DNA of 64,000 nucleotides, from contig JAWZYV010001807.1 in NCBI GenBank assembly GCA_038373885.1, positions 558,001-622,000 on the forward strand, given 5' to 3'. Origin of the DNA: Cheiracanthium punctorium (lineage: Eukaryota > Arthropoda > Arachnida > Araneae > Cheiracanthiidae). Of this stretch, positions 24,461 to 36,326 are shown one piece after another. The notes beneath the pieces were generated by a model. The model was not told the origin of the DNA, ran no database searches, and was given only the letters and a program-made list of their open reading frames with translations. A program made the translations under genes and the position numbers. The number at the start of each line of letters is the position of its first letter. The stretch's first letter is position 1.

Positions 24461-25180
24461 TCCATCCTATCGGGAAACTTACCGGTGGACGTATCCGATG
24501 CTAAAGGATGGCGCTCAAGGTACGCCCAGCACTTCTTACAAATATAGAAAAATCGATATGTAAGAGAAAACTCTCAAAACTAAATTAATTTGCACCAATA
24601 AAAAGTCAATCCATCATCAGTGTTTTCTATAGATAAGTTTATTACAATGTAAAGTAATGTACGTTTTATTAATATACTCCTCAAAACAGAGTTCTTTTAA
24701 AAACATGTTTAAAAATTGTCGGTGAATTCAAATGTTGCACGTACGGTAATTTTCCAATTATGATCAGTGGAAGAAGTAACTCGCAGAGACTGTTTTTTAA
24801 GAAGATTAAAAATTATTTTTAGGTGGTGCATTGATAACCTTCAGTGGATAATCTGGCTATGTTTTGGAGAAACTCGACGATGTACATTATTTTAAGGTCA
24901 TTAAAACTGGAGTATTAAAACCAAAGTCGGTTTAGTGCAAAACTCATGTAAAACATTAAGCTATATACATGAATTATCAAGTTAAATTAAGTGCGTCTAT
25001 TGGAAACTGAAAAATTGCAGTCAATACACAGTATGATTTTTTTTAAAATTGCATTCATGAAATTTACACTCAAGGCAGTAATTGGAGGGAAACCTTTAAG
25101 GGACATCGATGAACTTGTTACAATTATTCGTCAGTCAATTTAATAGTTTGGTGTATGTATAAATGCGACAATTAAATTGG
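24461..25180. other. No recognisable gene
   Basis: AT-rich sequence without shared repeats or domain-bearing frames. Confidence 0.4.
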
Positions 25181-25440
25181 AGAAGTACCCAGCAAACACA
25201 CAACTGCCCGCAAAATGACGGCCGGGTACCCGTCGTGCTGGCGAAGTGCCGTATACCGGGAGCAAGGTAGATTGCCACCGTTTGGAAGTCACTGGAGTAC
25301 CAGTGCCTGAAAAGTGCATATGCGCCGGTACATAACTAGTAACGGCGAACTGCCATGTGTCTATGACATGCACAAAAAAGTTAACGGCGTGGTACTGTTA
25401 TAATGTACCGGGCCAGCACTATTTGGCAGCAATGGGCCTG
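25181..25440 (+). mobile_element. Transposon end, left member of an inverted pair
   Basis: It begins AGAAGTACCCAGCAAACACA and continues with a GC-rich block full of GTAC, GGCC and CCGG motifs (for example GGTACC, CCAGTGCC, GGGCCAGCAC). The reverse complement of 29521-29544 gives almost the same first 24 bases, and the neighbouring block there has the same motif vocabulary. Either both are ends of one element of about 4.36 kb, or they are two separate end fragments. I find no clear target-site duplication. Confidence 0.5.
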
Positions 25441-27422
25441 TATATATTTCGTAGTGTTGGCATAAAATTTCGTTATTTTAATTAAATAATATTGTTTCAC
25501 ATTCATATGGTGCAGAAGTGTTAGAGGATATAAGTTCCGGGCACCCAAAGGCAGGGTCACTGCAAAGATTTTTTTTTTTTTTGAGGGGGGGGGTGTAAGG
25601 GGAGAAGTTCATATTGTGCCTTCAAATATTTTAGTACTAAAAACTAAAATAATACAAACGAGTTCGGTATGTATAAAAATGTTTACTACACAGACAGTGG
25701 AACCTCCACTCTGTATATGACAGTATATAACCCCCACTTTGAACAGAATTATGAATTTTAATCTTAACATTTTTATAATTTATATTAATTTTTTACAATT
25801 TTGCTAAACTTTTCCTGAAAAACATATTTGGAGACTTTTTCTACGTTAAGCCCCTTTTAAAATCTACCGAATTAAGGTGCAGAAATATGTTAGAGAGTAT
25901 TACACGAAGACCAGTCAGGGTTTTGCATGAGAGCTCAGCTCCGGTAATCTTTTTTTCTTCAGAGAATTTTAGATTAAATTAAAAATTTTAACAGACTACA
26001 TAATTGCTTCTATTGACATTTTTCAATAAATTAAATATAGCAGGGGTAAAACAAAAGATTACTTAATTTTTAAATATAAATTAGGTAATTAATGCTCAAA
26101 TTTACAATAAAACAAATTAGAGCTCCTGCAGCTATTTTCTTAGAAATTCAGCAATGAACCAGTATTTACATATTATTTCTTTCAATCTGTTTCGATTACT
26201 CTCGAATCAAATGTTCTATTTCACACCCTTTCACGGGCCTCCTTACGGGAAGCAAGAGGTCAATATATCTACCCAGGGTCAACTAATATCTCACGGTTGC
26301 ACGATAAGGCACCAAGAATTCGAACTGTTATCGCGGATTTGGCTATATTAATTCAGATTATTTATACGAAGTACAAATGAATTTTTATGCATTTGAAGAT
26401 TGGCGAGTTTTCGTGTCGATTGAGTATAGTAACCCATTCTTTTTTCTTTTGATGTTTCATTTCGTTTTGCAAATCTTGAAACGTTGAGCGGGAAGCCAGT
26501 TATGAAATATGCTTCTTAGGATACAGTTTTTCCGGTTGTTGTTGCAGACTTTCGAGAAGGTTATTGCTATAGACTAGTAAGATATCTCTGTTAGGAGCAA
26601 TAATAATTATAATAAGATTTGCTTCTGCAGTGATATCTTGCTGGTTATGGATACAGAAAGTGGATTTCAAAGTTTTACAATTGGATTTTACATTTTTTAA
26701 AAGTCGGGAAAATATTACAGGTAAATTTTTACTTTTACTGTTTTTATATACACACGGTATCCACCGGTGACTTTAGCAACTAATTTAAAGATTAGGCGAC
26801 TTTTTTAACCAAAAAACGTCATTTTCTTACTATTTTCAATTTTTGGCTACTTGTACCTACTCCAGGCGACTCATTTGAAAATCTGGTGTTGGTTTTTGTC
26901 AACTCCCTTTTTTTTAAAGCTGCTACTGAGCTTTCAGTGAACATTCTAATCTGTTTTTTTAATCGTGCTATAAAAATAAATGTATAATATGTTCTGTTAT
27001 ATATATATATGAAGTTTTTAAATTTATCATTTTATTCAATCCTTCTTAAATGAAGCTAAATTAAGCATGTTTATTTCTTAACTACAAAATCATTCAAAAA
27101 TGTTACTATTTTGGGAACTAAAATTGAGAAAATGGCTACTAAACTGGTGACTTTTTTTAAGTCGGTGATGTTACTAATGATACTTATTTTAGTGTATAAA
27201 AGTACTTTCCTCCATAAAATTTGAATCATGCAGTATACAACAGATATAGATACAGAAAATTTCTTTTCAGAATAGCTAAGATTTAAAAAATAATTTGATC
27301 TAAACAAAATGTACAATAAAGCAAAATTGTTACCCTAAAGTTATGTGTGTAATCATTACAATTTTATTTATTATTACTTCATGTAAGATTTTGATTAGTA
27401 CATACACACACACTCATATATA

Positions 27423-28822
27423 CACTGCTGGCCACCCAAATTGCAACACCAAGAAAAACAAGAGATATCACAACAAAATTTATTGTGTAGATAACATGTT
27501 GACCAAGTAACAAATGATTAAATTTACAGCATTCTATGAAGCGTGGTTCCTGCCAAAATCAGTACCCAGAGTAGCCGCCGTTGTTGGAGATCACAGCTGC
27601 CACACGCCTCGGCATTGATTCAAAGAGACTTTGAATATGTTCTTGGGGTACAGCAGACCAAGCAGCTTCCACACGTTGCCAAAGTTGATCTGGTGTGACA
27701 GCTGGGGATGAACTCTGGGTCAGTCGTTGAGCAACCATGGACCACATGTTTTCTATCGGCGAAAGATCCGGAGAGCGCGCCGGCCAGGGAAGCAATTCAA
27801 TCTGGTGATTGACGAAGAACCCTTGGACAATGCGTGCCACGTGTGGCCTTGCATTATCCTGCTGAAATATGGCTGTTGGCAAGCCCTGAAGGTAAGAAAG
27901 GACAACTGGCTCCAACACCTCGGAGATGTAGCGCTGGCTGGTTAAAGTACCGGCAATGCGTACTAGAGGAGTGCGAGAGAGATATCCGATACCGCCCCAT
28001 ACCATAATACCCGGTGCAGGACCAGTGTGACGGTGCATAATGCAGCTGTTCAGCATCCTCTCTCCACGGTGTCTCCAGACTCGAATCCGACCGTCGTGGT
28101 GTTGCATACAGAAGCGTGACTCGTCAGTAAAGAGAATTTCATTCCATTCTGTCGTCCACATCCTTCTTTCATCGCACCATTGGCGGCGGAGACGTCTGTG
28201 GTTCCGCGTCAGAGGTAGACAAAGCAACGGACGTCTTGCGGACAGACCATTCTGCTGTAAACGACGTCGAATGGTACGCGCAGACACTGGATGATGCGTT
28301 ACAGACTGAATCTGCTGTGATATGGTTCGTGATGTGACTGAGCGGTCCGTCACTGCCATGCGTACAATCTGCCTGTCATCACGTGACGTGGTGCACTGAG
28401 GTCGATGCGGTCGATCACGTCTGTCCGTCGTACCCTCCTGCACCCAACGATCACATATCCGCATCACAGTTGTTTGGTTTCGTCCAATACGACGACCGAT
28501 TTCCCTGAAAGATAACCCACAATCTCGGTATGCCACTATCCTTCCTCTGTCAAACTGATCAAAAGATGATCGTTGTTTCCTACGAGGCATAATTTATCGT
28601 TTTTTTGAAAAAAAAGCAAGAAAAACACAATTGCTGTACTTGAAACCGTCGAAATCTCCAAGCCTTAAATAGCGCTTTGAGGTGGCGCCACAGGCGCGCT
28701 TGATGTGCGTCTGCGCTGAAATTCTAATCATTTGCATATCTCACCTCAGCTAATGCATGTTGTAAATTTCATATTATTTGCATGCTTCCTTCAGGGTGTT
28801 GCATTTACGATGGCCAGCAGTG
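27423..28822 (-). mobile_element. Complete Tc1-type transposon
   Basis: The element is 1400 bp, flanked by TA at 27421-27422 and 28823-28824. Its ends are inverted repeats of about 28 bp: CACTGCTGGCCACCCAAATT on the left and, reverse-complemented, CACTGCTGGCCATCGTAAAT on the right, both continuing to GCAACACC with about five mismatches between them. One intact transposase gene fills most of the interior on the minus strand. A broken copy at 53562-54971 has the same ends, which confirms the limits. Confidence 0.97.
27559..28590 (-). CDS. Tc1-like transposase (DD34E), intact
   Basis: This 343-residue protein has the length and layout of Tc1 transposases, which bind the inverted ends and cut and paste the element at TA sites. 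The N-terminal part holds two helix-turn-helix DNA-binding units: residues about 8-55, with the SFREIGRRIGRNQTTVMR stretch, and about 70-125, with VSARTIRRRLQQNGLSARRP. The catalytic domain follows, with Asp156 in LFTDES, Asp245 in FQQDNARPH and Glu280 in DLSPIENMW. The second Asp and the Glu are separated by 34 residues, which is the Tc1 signature. WGGIGY stands where the family has its glycine-rich patch. The start at 28590 gives MPRRKQ and matches the broken copy at 53794. No stop or shift is present, so it may be active. Confidence 0.97.
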   Translation of the reverse strand: MPRRKQRSSFDQFDRGRIVAYRDCGLSFREIGRRIGRNQTTVMRICDRWVQEGTTDRRDRPHRPQCTTSRDDRQIVRMAVTDRSVTSRTISQQIQSVTHHPVSARTIRRRLQQNGLSARRPLLCLPLTRNHRRLRRQWCDERRMWTTEWNEILFTDESRFCMQHHDGRIRVWRHRGERMLNSCIMHRHTGPAPGIMVWGGIGYLSRTPLVRIAGTLTSQRYISEVLEPVVLSYLQGLPTAIFQQDNARPHVARIVQGFFVNHQIELLPWPARSPDLSPIENMWSMVAQRLTQSSSPAVTPDQLWQRVEAAWSAVPQEHIQSLFESMPRRVAAVISNNGGYSGY

Positions 28823-29216
28823 TATATATATCAACCATAAAGTATTATAACTCATTTATAAAATCTCTGAAATATTGAAATTAAACTGTTTATAAATGAT
28901 TTTATGTTGGTTCTGAAATGTGTTACCGCCTCTCTCACAAAAAAAAAATCTTTTGCGACTGCAAATTTGTAAAAAAATTGCAGTTTATGAAAACTGCTCA
29001 CAATTCACTAATGATAGGAGCACATAATTTGCAAACGATTGACCAACGGATTTTGCTGTTTTTTATCTTTATGTTGTTTTTTATCTTTCAAAATGTTACC
29101 CTTAAGGAATGTTTTTTTTTTTCCCGGGGTGGGGGTGAGGGTTGATGAATAAGCCCCCTATCCCGAATCCGCCACTGGCTAGTATTTTAATTATGTCAGC
29201 ATTACTGTAAATAGGC

Positions 29217-29544
29217 ACTAATCCGGTACCGTGCCATTACATTGTAGTCACTGTTAAGGTACCAGGCCAGTGCCTTTATTTTTAATAATAGCCGGCCCCC
29301 GGCCGTTTCATTTTGGGCATTATAAACTTAATGGGCCAGCGCCTTTATTGTGAGTAACGGCCGGCACATGTAGTATGCCAAGAGTGCCGTTGCCTTCGCG
29401 GGCTTCTGGCAAGGTACTTCTCGGGCGACCACTTTTGGTAAGATTCAGTTACTTTTTGCAGTGCCGGGCCGGTACTGGACGTAAAGGCAGAAAGGCACTG
29501 GCAAGGTACTCCGCCAGCAGGTGTGTGTTTGCTGGGTACTTTCT
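29217..29544 (-). mobile_element. Transposon end, right member of an inverted pair
   Basis: It ends GTGTGTTTGCTGGGTACTTTCT, the inverted form of the start of 25181-25440. The 300 bp before this are GC-rich and hold repeated GGTACC, CCGGCC, GGCCAGTGCC/GGCCAGCGCC and GGCAAGGTACT motifs, typical of subterminal repeats of DNA transposons. The Tc1 element at 27.4 kb lies between this end and the left one. Confidence 0.5.
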
Positions 29545-32395
29545 AATGCTCTACCGTTTATCATGATCTATCTTTCGAGCCACCCAGTAGTAGAACTGTA
29601 AATGGCAGATGCACAATTTTTGATGGACAGCTTTACCTTGTAAACACTAATAAAATGTATCAGTTTTGTTCGTTTTAAATATCCGAATATATCTCTAAAT
29701 GACACTTTAAAGAATGAACGGGAAAAAAAGAGCGTAAGGTATTGGAATTCTTTTAAGTAATTCTGTAAAAATCTATAAATGCTACATACATCATTTTCAA
29801 TAGGGTACTTACTGTTGTGCTTAGGAATAACATTTATAAATATAGTAGTAATCGATGCACTCTTACGGCATTTAAAGCACGGACGGAAGGGCAATTAACA
29901 CGGGGGGGGGGGGGCAAACTGGAATCATAAGCACGTATCATCCTTGTTGGAAAGTGTTAAACATGGTATTTTTAATTTAAATTTGAATATGAAGAAACTG
30001 CATGATGTTGAAAAATACTAACCGGAAAAGTCTTAAGATTTTTTGTATGATTAATTTAGTGTGAATTTTATAAGTATTTTATTCTGAAAAACTTGAGTTT
30101 GTAGCATTTGCAGCTGTGATCAATGAAAGAAATAATGTGCCGCGAGATGAGCTGAACCGAAACCTGAAAGCCACTGCCGCCCAGACATCTACTTTCACAC
30201 GGGCGCAAATACATTACATTATTTTTCTTTATTGTTTCCCGAATGTTGAAATTGACTTCCACAAAATACTGAGCGATAACATCACAAAGTAAAATGAGAA
30301 TCTTTCATCGTCTTCATATTTTTAGAAAGATAATTGCGTTCTTTTTACCTCACAAATGTAATATATTTATTTATCACTTCTGACATCAACATAAATTGAA
30401 GAACGTTCTGAGAAAAGCCGGGTGGTAACCAGGTTCTTTTCTATTGTACCTTAATTTGTTTTCCAAATTACTTTTTTTTTCAGAAAACACTCGATTAATA
30501 ATTTTACGCTATATGTGTACACAAGGGCGGAATCTACAACGTATCGACCCTGCTCATGAAACTTTCGCACAATGCCTCCGAAAAAATAATTTAGTATTTT
30601 CTCCCAAACATAGTCGGTTTAGAATAGTAATAAAGGCTGTTTTGTTCAGAAAAACTGGAATTATGCTCTCTTGCATGAAACTTTTAACTGTAAAACAATT
30701 AAACGATTTCAGAATCTCGTCTACAGAGGAGGAAGACTGAGCCTCTTCACCGGCGAATACGAATTTTTGGGGAAAGGGTCCTTTAAAAAAAAAAAGTAAG
30801 AAAATCTGAAACTCTTTCAAACTTTAAATACGCACTGAAGTGCTATATATTAAAAGCGTATCATAATTTATGCATCGTCCCTATTTTTCTTCCTTATTCC
30901 ATTTAGTTGGAAAGTATCATTTTCATGAGTGTGCCGTATTTTTCTTCCATGTCCTTGTTGCATAAAATCCATCTTTGGAATCGAAATCTATTTTAAAATC
31001 GCCTACTAAAACTATTTCATAATCTTCGCCAAGTATATTCCAACTATACTTTACGTTTTAAATATTGTTTCGAATGTGTATCGTAATTCATGAGTGGGCC
31101 GTGTTTGTCTTTCTTGGGTTGATTCCTACTTTAACGCCCCGACTCGCCAAGGTGGCGATAATTATACGTACGCAGTTACCATGACGATTTTTTGCATTTA
31201 TGTGGCAACCGTAATTTATAATTAAAACAGTGATTTGGAACAACATGCAAGTACAGCATTCTGATACTTATTCATTTGTTTTAGGTCATATATTTGCCGT
31301 CCAAAATGCATATTCTTCACTTTCTTAATACAAGCACGTATACATATATGTGAGTTGCAGTAGTCTTGACCCCCCCCCCCATTAAAAATATTTGGCTATG
31401 CCACTGGTCTCTATTCCATAAAACACTTCTTCGGAAATGAAATCTGTATTAAAATCGCCTACTAAAACTATTTTACGGTATTCGAAAGGCATTTTATAAC
31501 TATACCCGTGATAAATTTAACATAAATTGTCGCGTTTCGGCACCAGATTTAGCGATAATTATCAAAAATTGAAAACGTTGTGCGACTTTCATAATTTTAT
31601 TAACAACCAACCCCCCCCCCCCGAAAAGACCTTCACTGTCTGTGACAGTTCATATCTACAAAACCTGTCTACAAGATCGCGTAGACGAAAATGCGTACAC
31701 AAAATTCTTGGATTGAGCGAAATAGCATGCTAGTGTTAAAAAAATTTACTTGATATAAACTATTTGGACAATAAAGCGCTATGTCATCCTAAAGCTACGT
31801 AAAATTTTATAGGAAGACAAGTTTATAAAAAAAAAAAAAACTCAGTGTAACAAATTGATTGCACCAGGACTGGGAATGTGGTTTGTTTGTGTGAATGCCA
31901 GACAAGCCAGTTCCTCTCTGGATCTGAAAGTACGCTACGTACGTACTTTTCTTAAGTGTCAGTGCATTAAATACGCAGTAAAATAAAATAAAAATGAATA
32001 TTGCCTATGAAGAAATTTTTTTATTTGGTAATTGGGGGAGGAAAATGGCTAGAGTCTAGCCCTCCCCTTGATCCGCCCTCCTTAAAATTTGTGTTTTTAC
32101 AAAAAGAAGAAATTAATCAGTATGCCAGCAATAAATTTCTGTATTATTAAAATGTTAGTCAAGCTTGTTTTTCAACACACAGTAGAAATTTTGTGGCATG
32201 CTGTTGAAAGGAAACACTTATGCCCTTAAGAGGGTGGAGTTTCGACCGTCTTCGCCCAGCCCTGATAACGCCCATAGAAATAATCATCTTGCAAGCATCG
32301 CTCTGTATTAAAAACCCTTGGCTGCTTCTCAATTTGCAGTAGAGAAGCTGCTTATATGTATATTTTGTGTTTCTAGAGATTTGGTTCAAAAGTGA
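29545..32395. other. No recognisable gene; partial repeats and C/G tracts
   Basis: AT-rich. The stretch TTAAAATCGCCTACTAAAACTATTT occurs at about 30993 and 31451, each inside similar surroundings, so 30.95-31.5 kb contains a degenerate duplication with an offset near 458 bp. G or C tracts of 10-12 bases occur at about 29902, 31370 and 31610. Opposite-strand open frames around 30444-30820 show no domain. Confidence 0.45.
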
Positions 32396-32396
32396 A

Positions 32397-32427
<31 letters not shown>
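32396..32427. repeat. (AC)n/A-run low-complexity tract
   Basis: ACACAC repeats run directly into about 18 A residues. Likely slippage-derived; no TIR or target duplication seen. Confidence 0.85.
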
Positions 32428-32730
32428 TTGCATTAGAATGAATTATAATTAAAAAAAGAAAATTAAAATTAAAAAAAGAAAAATAATTAAATGCCGTATT
32501 TCGTTGGGTTCTGTGTCTATACATTAAGTAGATAAAACCATATTTTCACGAAATATTAAAGCTATTAATTTTAAAATTATTTTTTGTGTATTAATAACGT
32601 ACAATATGGTACTAAAATTTTTAAGTTATACAAACTGTGCTTTTATCAGATTACTTATGGTGCTTTCAGAAAAGAACTCTTTATGCACATTATATGCTTC
32701 TTGTAGACAAGAAATTGATCACTTATTTAA

Positions 32731-33090
32731 CCCTTTGAGGCACAACCCTTTCCAAATGCTGAAAAAAGGGCAACCGTTACCATCGCTCGACTTAACTACC
32801 AGCAAGATGGCGGACGATCGAAACGTTCATCGCGTGCCACAGATCGAGAGACCTTTTTTGACGACAGCTGGCTGTGCCCGAGCACAGCATTGGGCAATCT
32901 ATCCAGCTGTTCTCGCATTCTTCCATTTTTCAGCAGATGTCAGTGCTGTTAAAAAGAATCGTGACAATTTTTTTACGGGAAATGACGTGCTAAAATGTAA
33001 AAGATTCTCGTGCAGCTATGTCACCCGCAACTATTTTTATAGAAATGAAATCTATTCTTCGCGACTGGCAACAGTCAAAACGTCAGAGTT
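32731..33090 (+). mobile_element. TTAA MITE, copy B, right end truncated
   Basis: It starts directly after TTAA (32727-32730) with CCCTTTGAGGCACAACCC and includes CAAGATGGCGGACGATCGAAAC, the TTTTTTGACGACAGCTGGC block and the CAGCAGATGTCAGTGCTGTT block. It follows the family to CAAAACGTCAGAGTTT. The last about 40 bp of the family and the second TTAA are missing, replaced by unrelated sequence. Confidence 0.85.
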
Positions 33091-33140
33091 TCAGAGAGGA
33101 AAGCTATATTTTAATTTAAAAGACTTTTTTTACTGTAAAA

Positions 33141-33660
33141 ACTAAATTGAGCGGAGAGCTAGTGTAGAAATTTCGTTGAAGTGTCTAAAAAAAAGTCTTG
33201 TGGCCTGTAGATGTGTCATTAAAAGAGAAAAAAACGAATGGTTCAAGCGTGGCAGAATGGTAAAGTGGCAATTTTTCGCCATACAAATAACATTGTGGTT
33301 TATAGAATACATTGTTTTGACAGTCATAAAAGCCTTCTTTATTTTGGCGCTTTATTGCTTATTTCTTTAATCCACTAAATTGAGAGAACGGCTGGATGTA
33401 GAAATTTGGTTGAAATGTCTGAAAAAGATCTTGGCCTGTAGACGTGTCATCAAAAGAGAACTGGAAAAAGTCGAACGGTTCAGGCTTGGCGGAACGGCAA
33501 AGTTGCAATTTTTCTCTATAGCAATACATCTATATATTAATTTGAAACATGTTTATCCTGTATCCACTAAGTTGAGAGAACGTCTAGGTGTAAAAGTTTG
33601 GTTGAGGTACTATCTAAAAAAAGGTCTCGGCCTGCAGATGTGACATCAGAGAAAAATAAA
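33141..33660 (+). repeat. Three-unit tandem array, periods about 233 and 192 bp
   Basis: Units start at ACTAARTTGAG at 33141, 33374 and 33566. Each continues with GTGTAGAAATTTSGTTGAA (or close) and CTCGGCCTGTAGATGTG-like sequence followed by CATCA(A)AAGAGAA. The first two units read as similar peptides in one frame (CLKK...ACRxVIKRE...KLQFF type), which may be residual coding or chance. No function recognised. Confidence 0.75.
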
Positions 33661-33929
33661 AAATCTGATGTGGACAACACATCACTTCCTTACACGTCTG
33701 TTAAATCAAAAATATTTTCGGCGCACTTCATCTACACTATTTTTCTTTCAGAGATAAAATACTGCAATCCTACTAAGGTTTAGCGATTTTTACCCAAATA
33801 TTTTCATATTGCCAAGCTGGATTAATTTGAAAGATTTGCTTCCGACACTTAATTCAGCGATATTTCACAAAAGCCGACAAGCTAGTTTGCGAAATTTTGG
33901 GGATAACTAAATCAGTAATTGATCACATG

Positions 33930-34990
33930 AATTGAATGTAGCCATGCACCTTAATGCATTTCAAGTCATTTGGCTGACCCTGTAAATAAATTACCCAGTC
34001 ATTGCAATAAATAAAAGATGCACAGTTAGATGTAACAATAGTTCTCAACACATAATTTCAACATTCTACAGTTAAAAGTTTTAGAGTTATGTGAAATACG
34101 AAATTATTATTGGCGCCAAATTTGGTGATATCTCGCCAAAACTCACCAAGGACGATGACAAATGGCAATATTTTGGGAATGGACCAAATGACTGACTACT
34201 ACCAAATTTGGCGATATTTCGGCGAAAAATTGCCAAGGTCGATGACAAATGGTGAGATTTTGGGCATGGACCTAATAATGACTGACTACAGATCTAATAT
34301 ATTGAAGATGTCCGTAGACATTAATATATTGAAATTCTTTTGAGGGGTCCTGTAAATAAACTCTCCAGTAGATTGGAACCAAAATTCGAGAGGCACAACT
34401 AGATGTTACAACAATCTTATATATGAAGTTTCAGCATTCTACGACTAATAATTTTTGAGATTTAAGAGCTAAATTCATACACACATACACCAAAAGTCGC
34501 CAAGCTTGGCGAATTTGGCGTAATTCTTGAGGGAGGCACATGACCGTGGTCGGACCATTACCTAACTATATGGCAGGACGGTACTGTGCTTGAAATGGAT
34601 GAATATCCCCTTCGAACACATCATTGACCGTATATGTTGAAAATCTTTTGAGTGTTCCTGTAGCTGAACTATAAATGATAAAGGGACTTTTTTCGATGGA
34701 GAAATTCATTTTTTAACCCTTAACAGCATATATCACTTCGGAGTCGTTTGAATTAGCCAAATATCTCTAAAATACACTTTAATGAATTTCTGTCCATAGA
34801 GCGTAATGTATTTAAAATCTTTTGGGCGGCCCTGTAGATAAACTATCCGGTCGATTGGGACCAAAAAGAGAGGTGCACAACTGCATGTTACAACGATCCT
34901 AAATATAAAGTTTGACCATTCTACGACCAATAGTTTTTGCGATATGCAAGTTACATACGTACGTACGTACAGACGATATGAAAAAATTGG
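33930..34990 (+). repeat. Array of degenerate repeats with CCTGTARATAAA starts
   Basis: Near 33974, 34342 and 34826 the motif TTTTGRGNGNCCTGTARATAAA begins blocks that continue with GCACAACTRGATGTTACAAC and an ATTCTACGAC box. A shorter fourth relative lies at about 34640. Inside the first spacer, a ~90-bp unit with GCCAAATTTGGYGATAT and GATGACAAATGG occurs twice (about 34115-34200 and 34201-34290). The last block runs into ACGTACGTACGTACAGACG and then into the large palindrome. Confidence 0.7.
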
Positions 34991-36177
34991 TCAAAATAGA
35001 CTCTCCGCTGGTCAAAATGTGTTGCAGAGCATTTAAGAGGCATTGCAGGGGCAAATCGGGCAGGGCGTTCCCATCACCATCTCAGAATTTCATGACTTTC
35101 TTTTATTGTGTTGCCTTGCCCAAGGAAAGAACAAATCTGAAATATTTTTTATTTACCTCTTTTAGTTTTGGAGTTATGGGGGGTCAAAGTACCCCAAAGG
35201 AGCAACGTCGAATTAATTTAGGGCCATTTTTGCCACTTTAATGTCTCGACTGTGACTGGCTCAGAGGTGCTTCAGAGATTTTTTTCATTTTATCCTATAA
35301 TATACCTTGTATATTAACATCTCAAATTGAAAATTCATTCGAAAATTGTCAGGGCCCCAAATTAGGGCCCCCAAAATACCCCCAATTTCATAAAAAATAC
35401 AGTTTTAAGAATGCTTTAAATCTTGGCTCTGACGTGATACAGAAAATATTTTTGCACAGTGCAGTTATATATCTTCATATAAAGTGAATCCAATGTTAAA
35501 AATTTTTGAAGGCCCCAGGGCCCCACGGTACGGGGCCCCAAACACGGTCCTTAGTGCTAATTTACGCAATTTCGAAGCATTGGTACAGCTGAAGCCGACT
35601 ACCCACAGGAGAACTATTAAGATGCAGATGTAGTATCAACATAGTAGTTTGATATTCTGAAAAAACATTTCTTGAAGGTACAAATGTTTACAAAAAAAAT
35701 CCCAAAAAGTACCTCCCTATTTGGGACATTCCACTGGCCCGCATGGGGGCATTTCGGCGTTACTTTTAGAACTTTAATCGACAGTGGCAATATTGAAAAT
35801 TAACTTATTCTTCATATATCACAAATATATCCTCCATATATCACAAATAGTTATTTTACAGGGGCACTCATAAGAATTACATTACGCTGTATGGGGGATC
35901 TCTGCAACTAGTGAGCCGATTCGAAAAAATTTTTCCCTGATAGAAAGCTAAACTATTCCTGAGTATGATAAGCTACCTTTCACCATGTAGCATAACTAGT
36001 TCTTTTACAGGGACACTCAAAAGAATTCCAGCACATGACGCTATATGGACATCTCTGTAACTACAGAACCGATTCTAAAGATCTTTACACTGAAAGCTAC
36101 ACTATTCCTGAGTAACATAGGCTAAAATTCATGCATGTAGCATAATTTACAGGAACACTCAAAATAATTCGTAAACA

Positions 36178-36326
36178 TTTTTAGAAAGTGATTCCATCAA
36201 CCTTTCAAGTTATTAGGCAAGTTGGAGTGTATAGGCTGATTAATTTTTTTTTTTTTTAAATTAATCAGCCTATACACTCCAACTTGCCTAATAACTTGAA
36301 AGGTTGATGGAATCACTTTCTAAAAA
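36178..36326. repeat. Perfect 69-bp inverted repeat around an oligo-T loop
   Basis: Bases 36178-36246 are the exact reverse complement of 36258-36326, separated by 11 T residues. The first two bases overlap the target-site duplication of the SINE-like insert. A third partial copy of the arm, containing AATTAATCAGCCTAT and CACTCCAACTTGCCTAATAA, closes the insert at 36568-36602. Confidence 0.95.

Noticed and set aside
26150..26360. Possible reverse-oriented SINE with GTTCGAATTC near the right edge
   Set aside because: Only a weak B-box-like match; no A box at the expected distance and no second copy in the window.
27727..28294. Plus-strand open frames of 72 and 84 codons
   Set aside because: They are antisense shadows of the intact Tc1 transposase gene; the same shadows appear opposite the broken copy at 54.1-54.7 kb.
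29100..29190. G-tract patches ending in GCCACTGG (also about 18.55, 31.37, 42.87 and 62.78 kb) as one MITE family
   Set aside because: They share only a short CCACTG or CGTAGC-like end and a homopolymer G tract; I could not find paired inverted ends, so no element was called.
32159..32524. 121-codon minus-strand frame
   Set aside because: Its middle is the A-run and AC repeat read as Phe and Cys/Val; composition is that of low-complexity DNA and no domain is present.
32606..33145. 179-codon plus-strand frame, the longest outside transposon genes and the 187-residue gene
   Set aside because: More than half of it is MITE copy B read through, so it is a chance frame created by the insertion.
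34110..34343. 77-codon frame with repeated MTNG.ILGMD peptides
   Set aside because: The peptide repeat is explained by a 90-bp DNA tandem repeat in the degenerate array.
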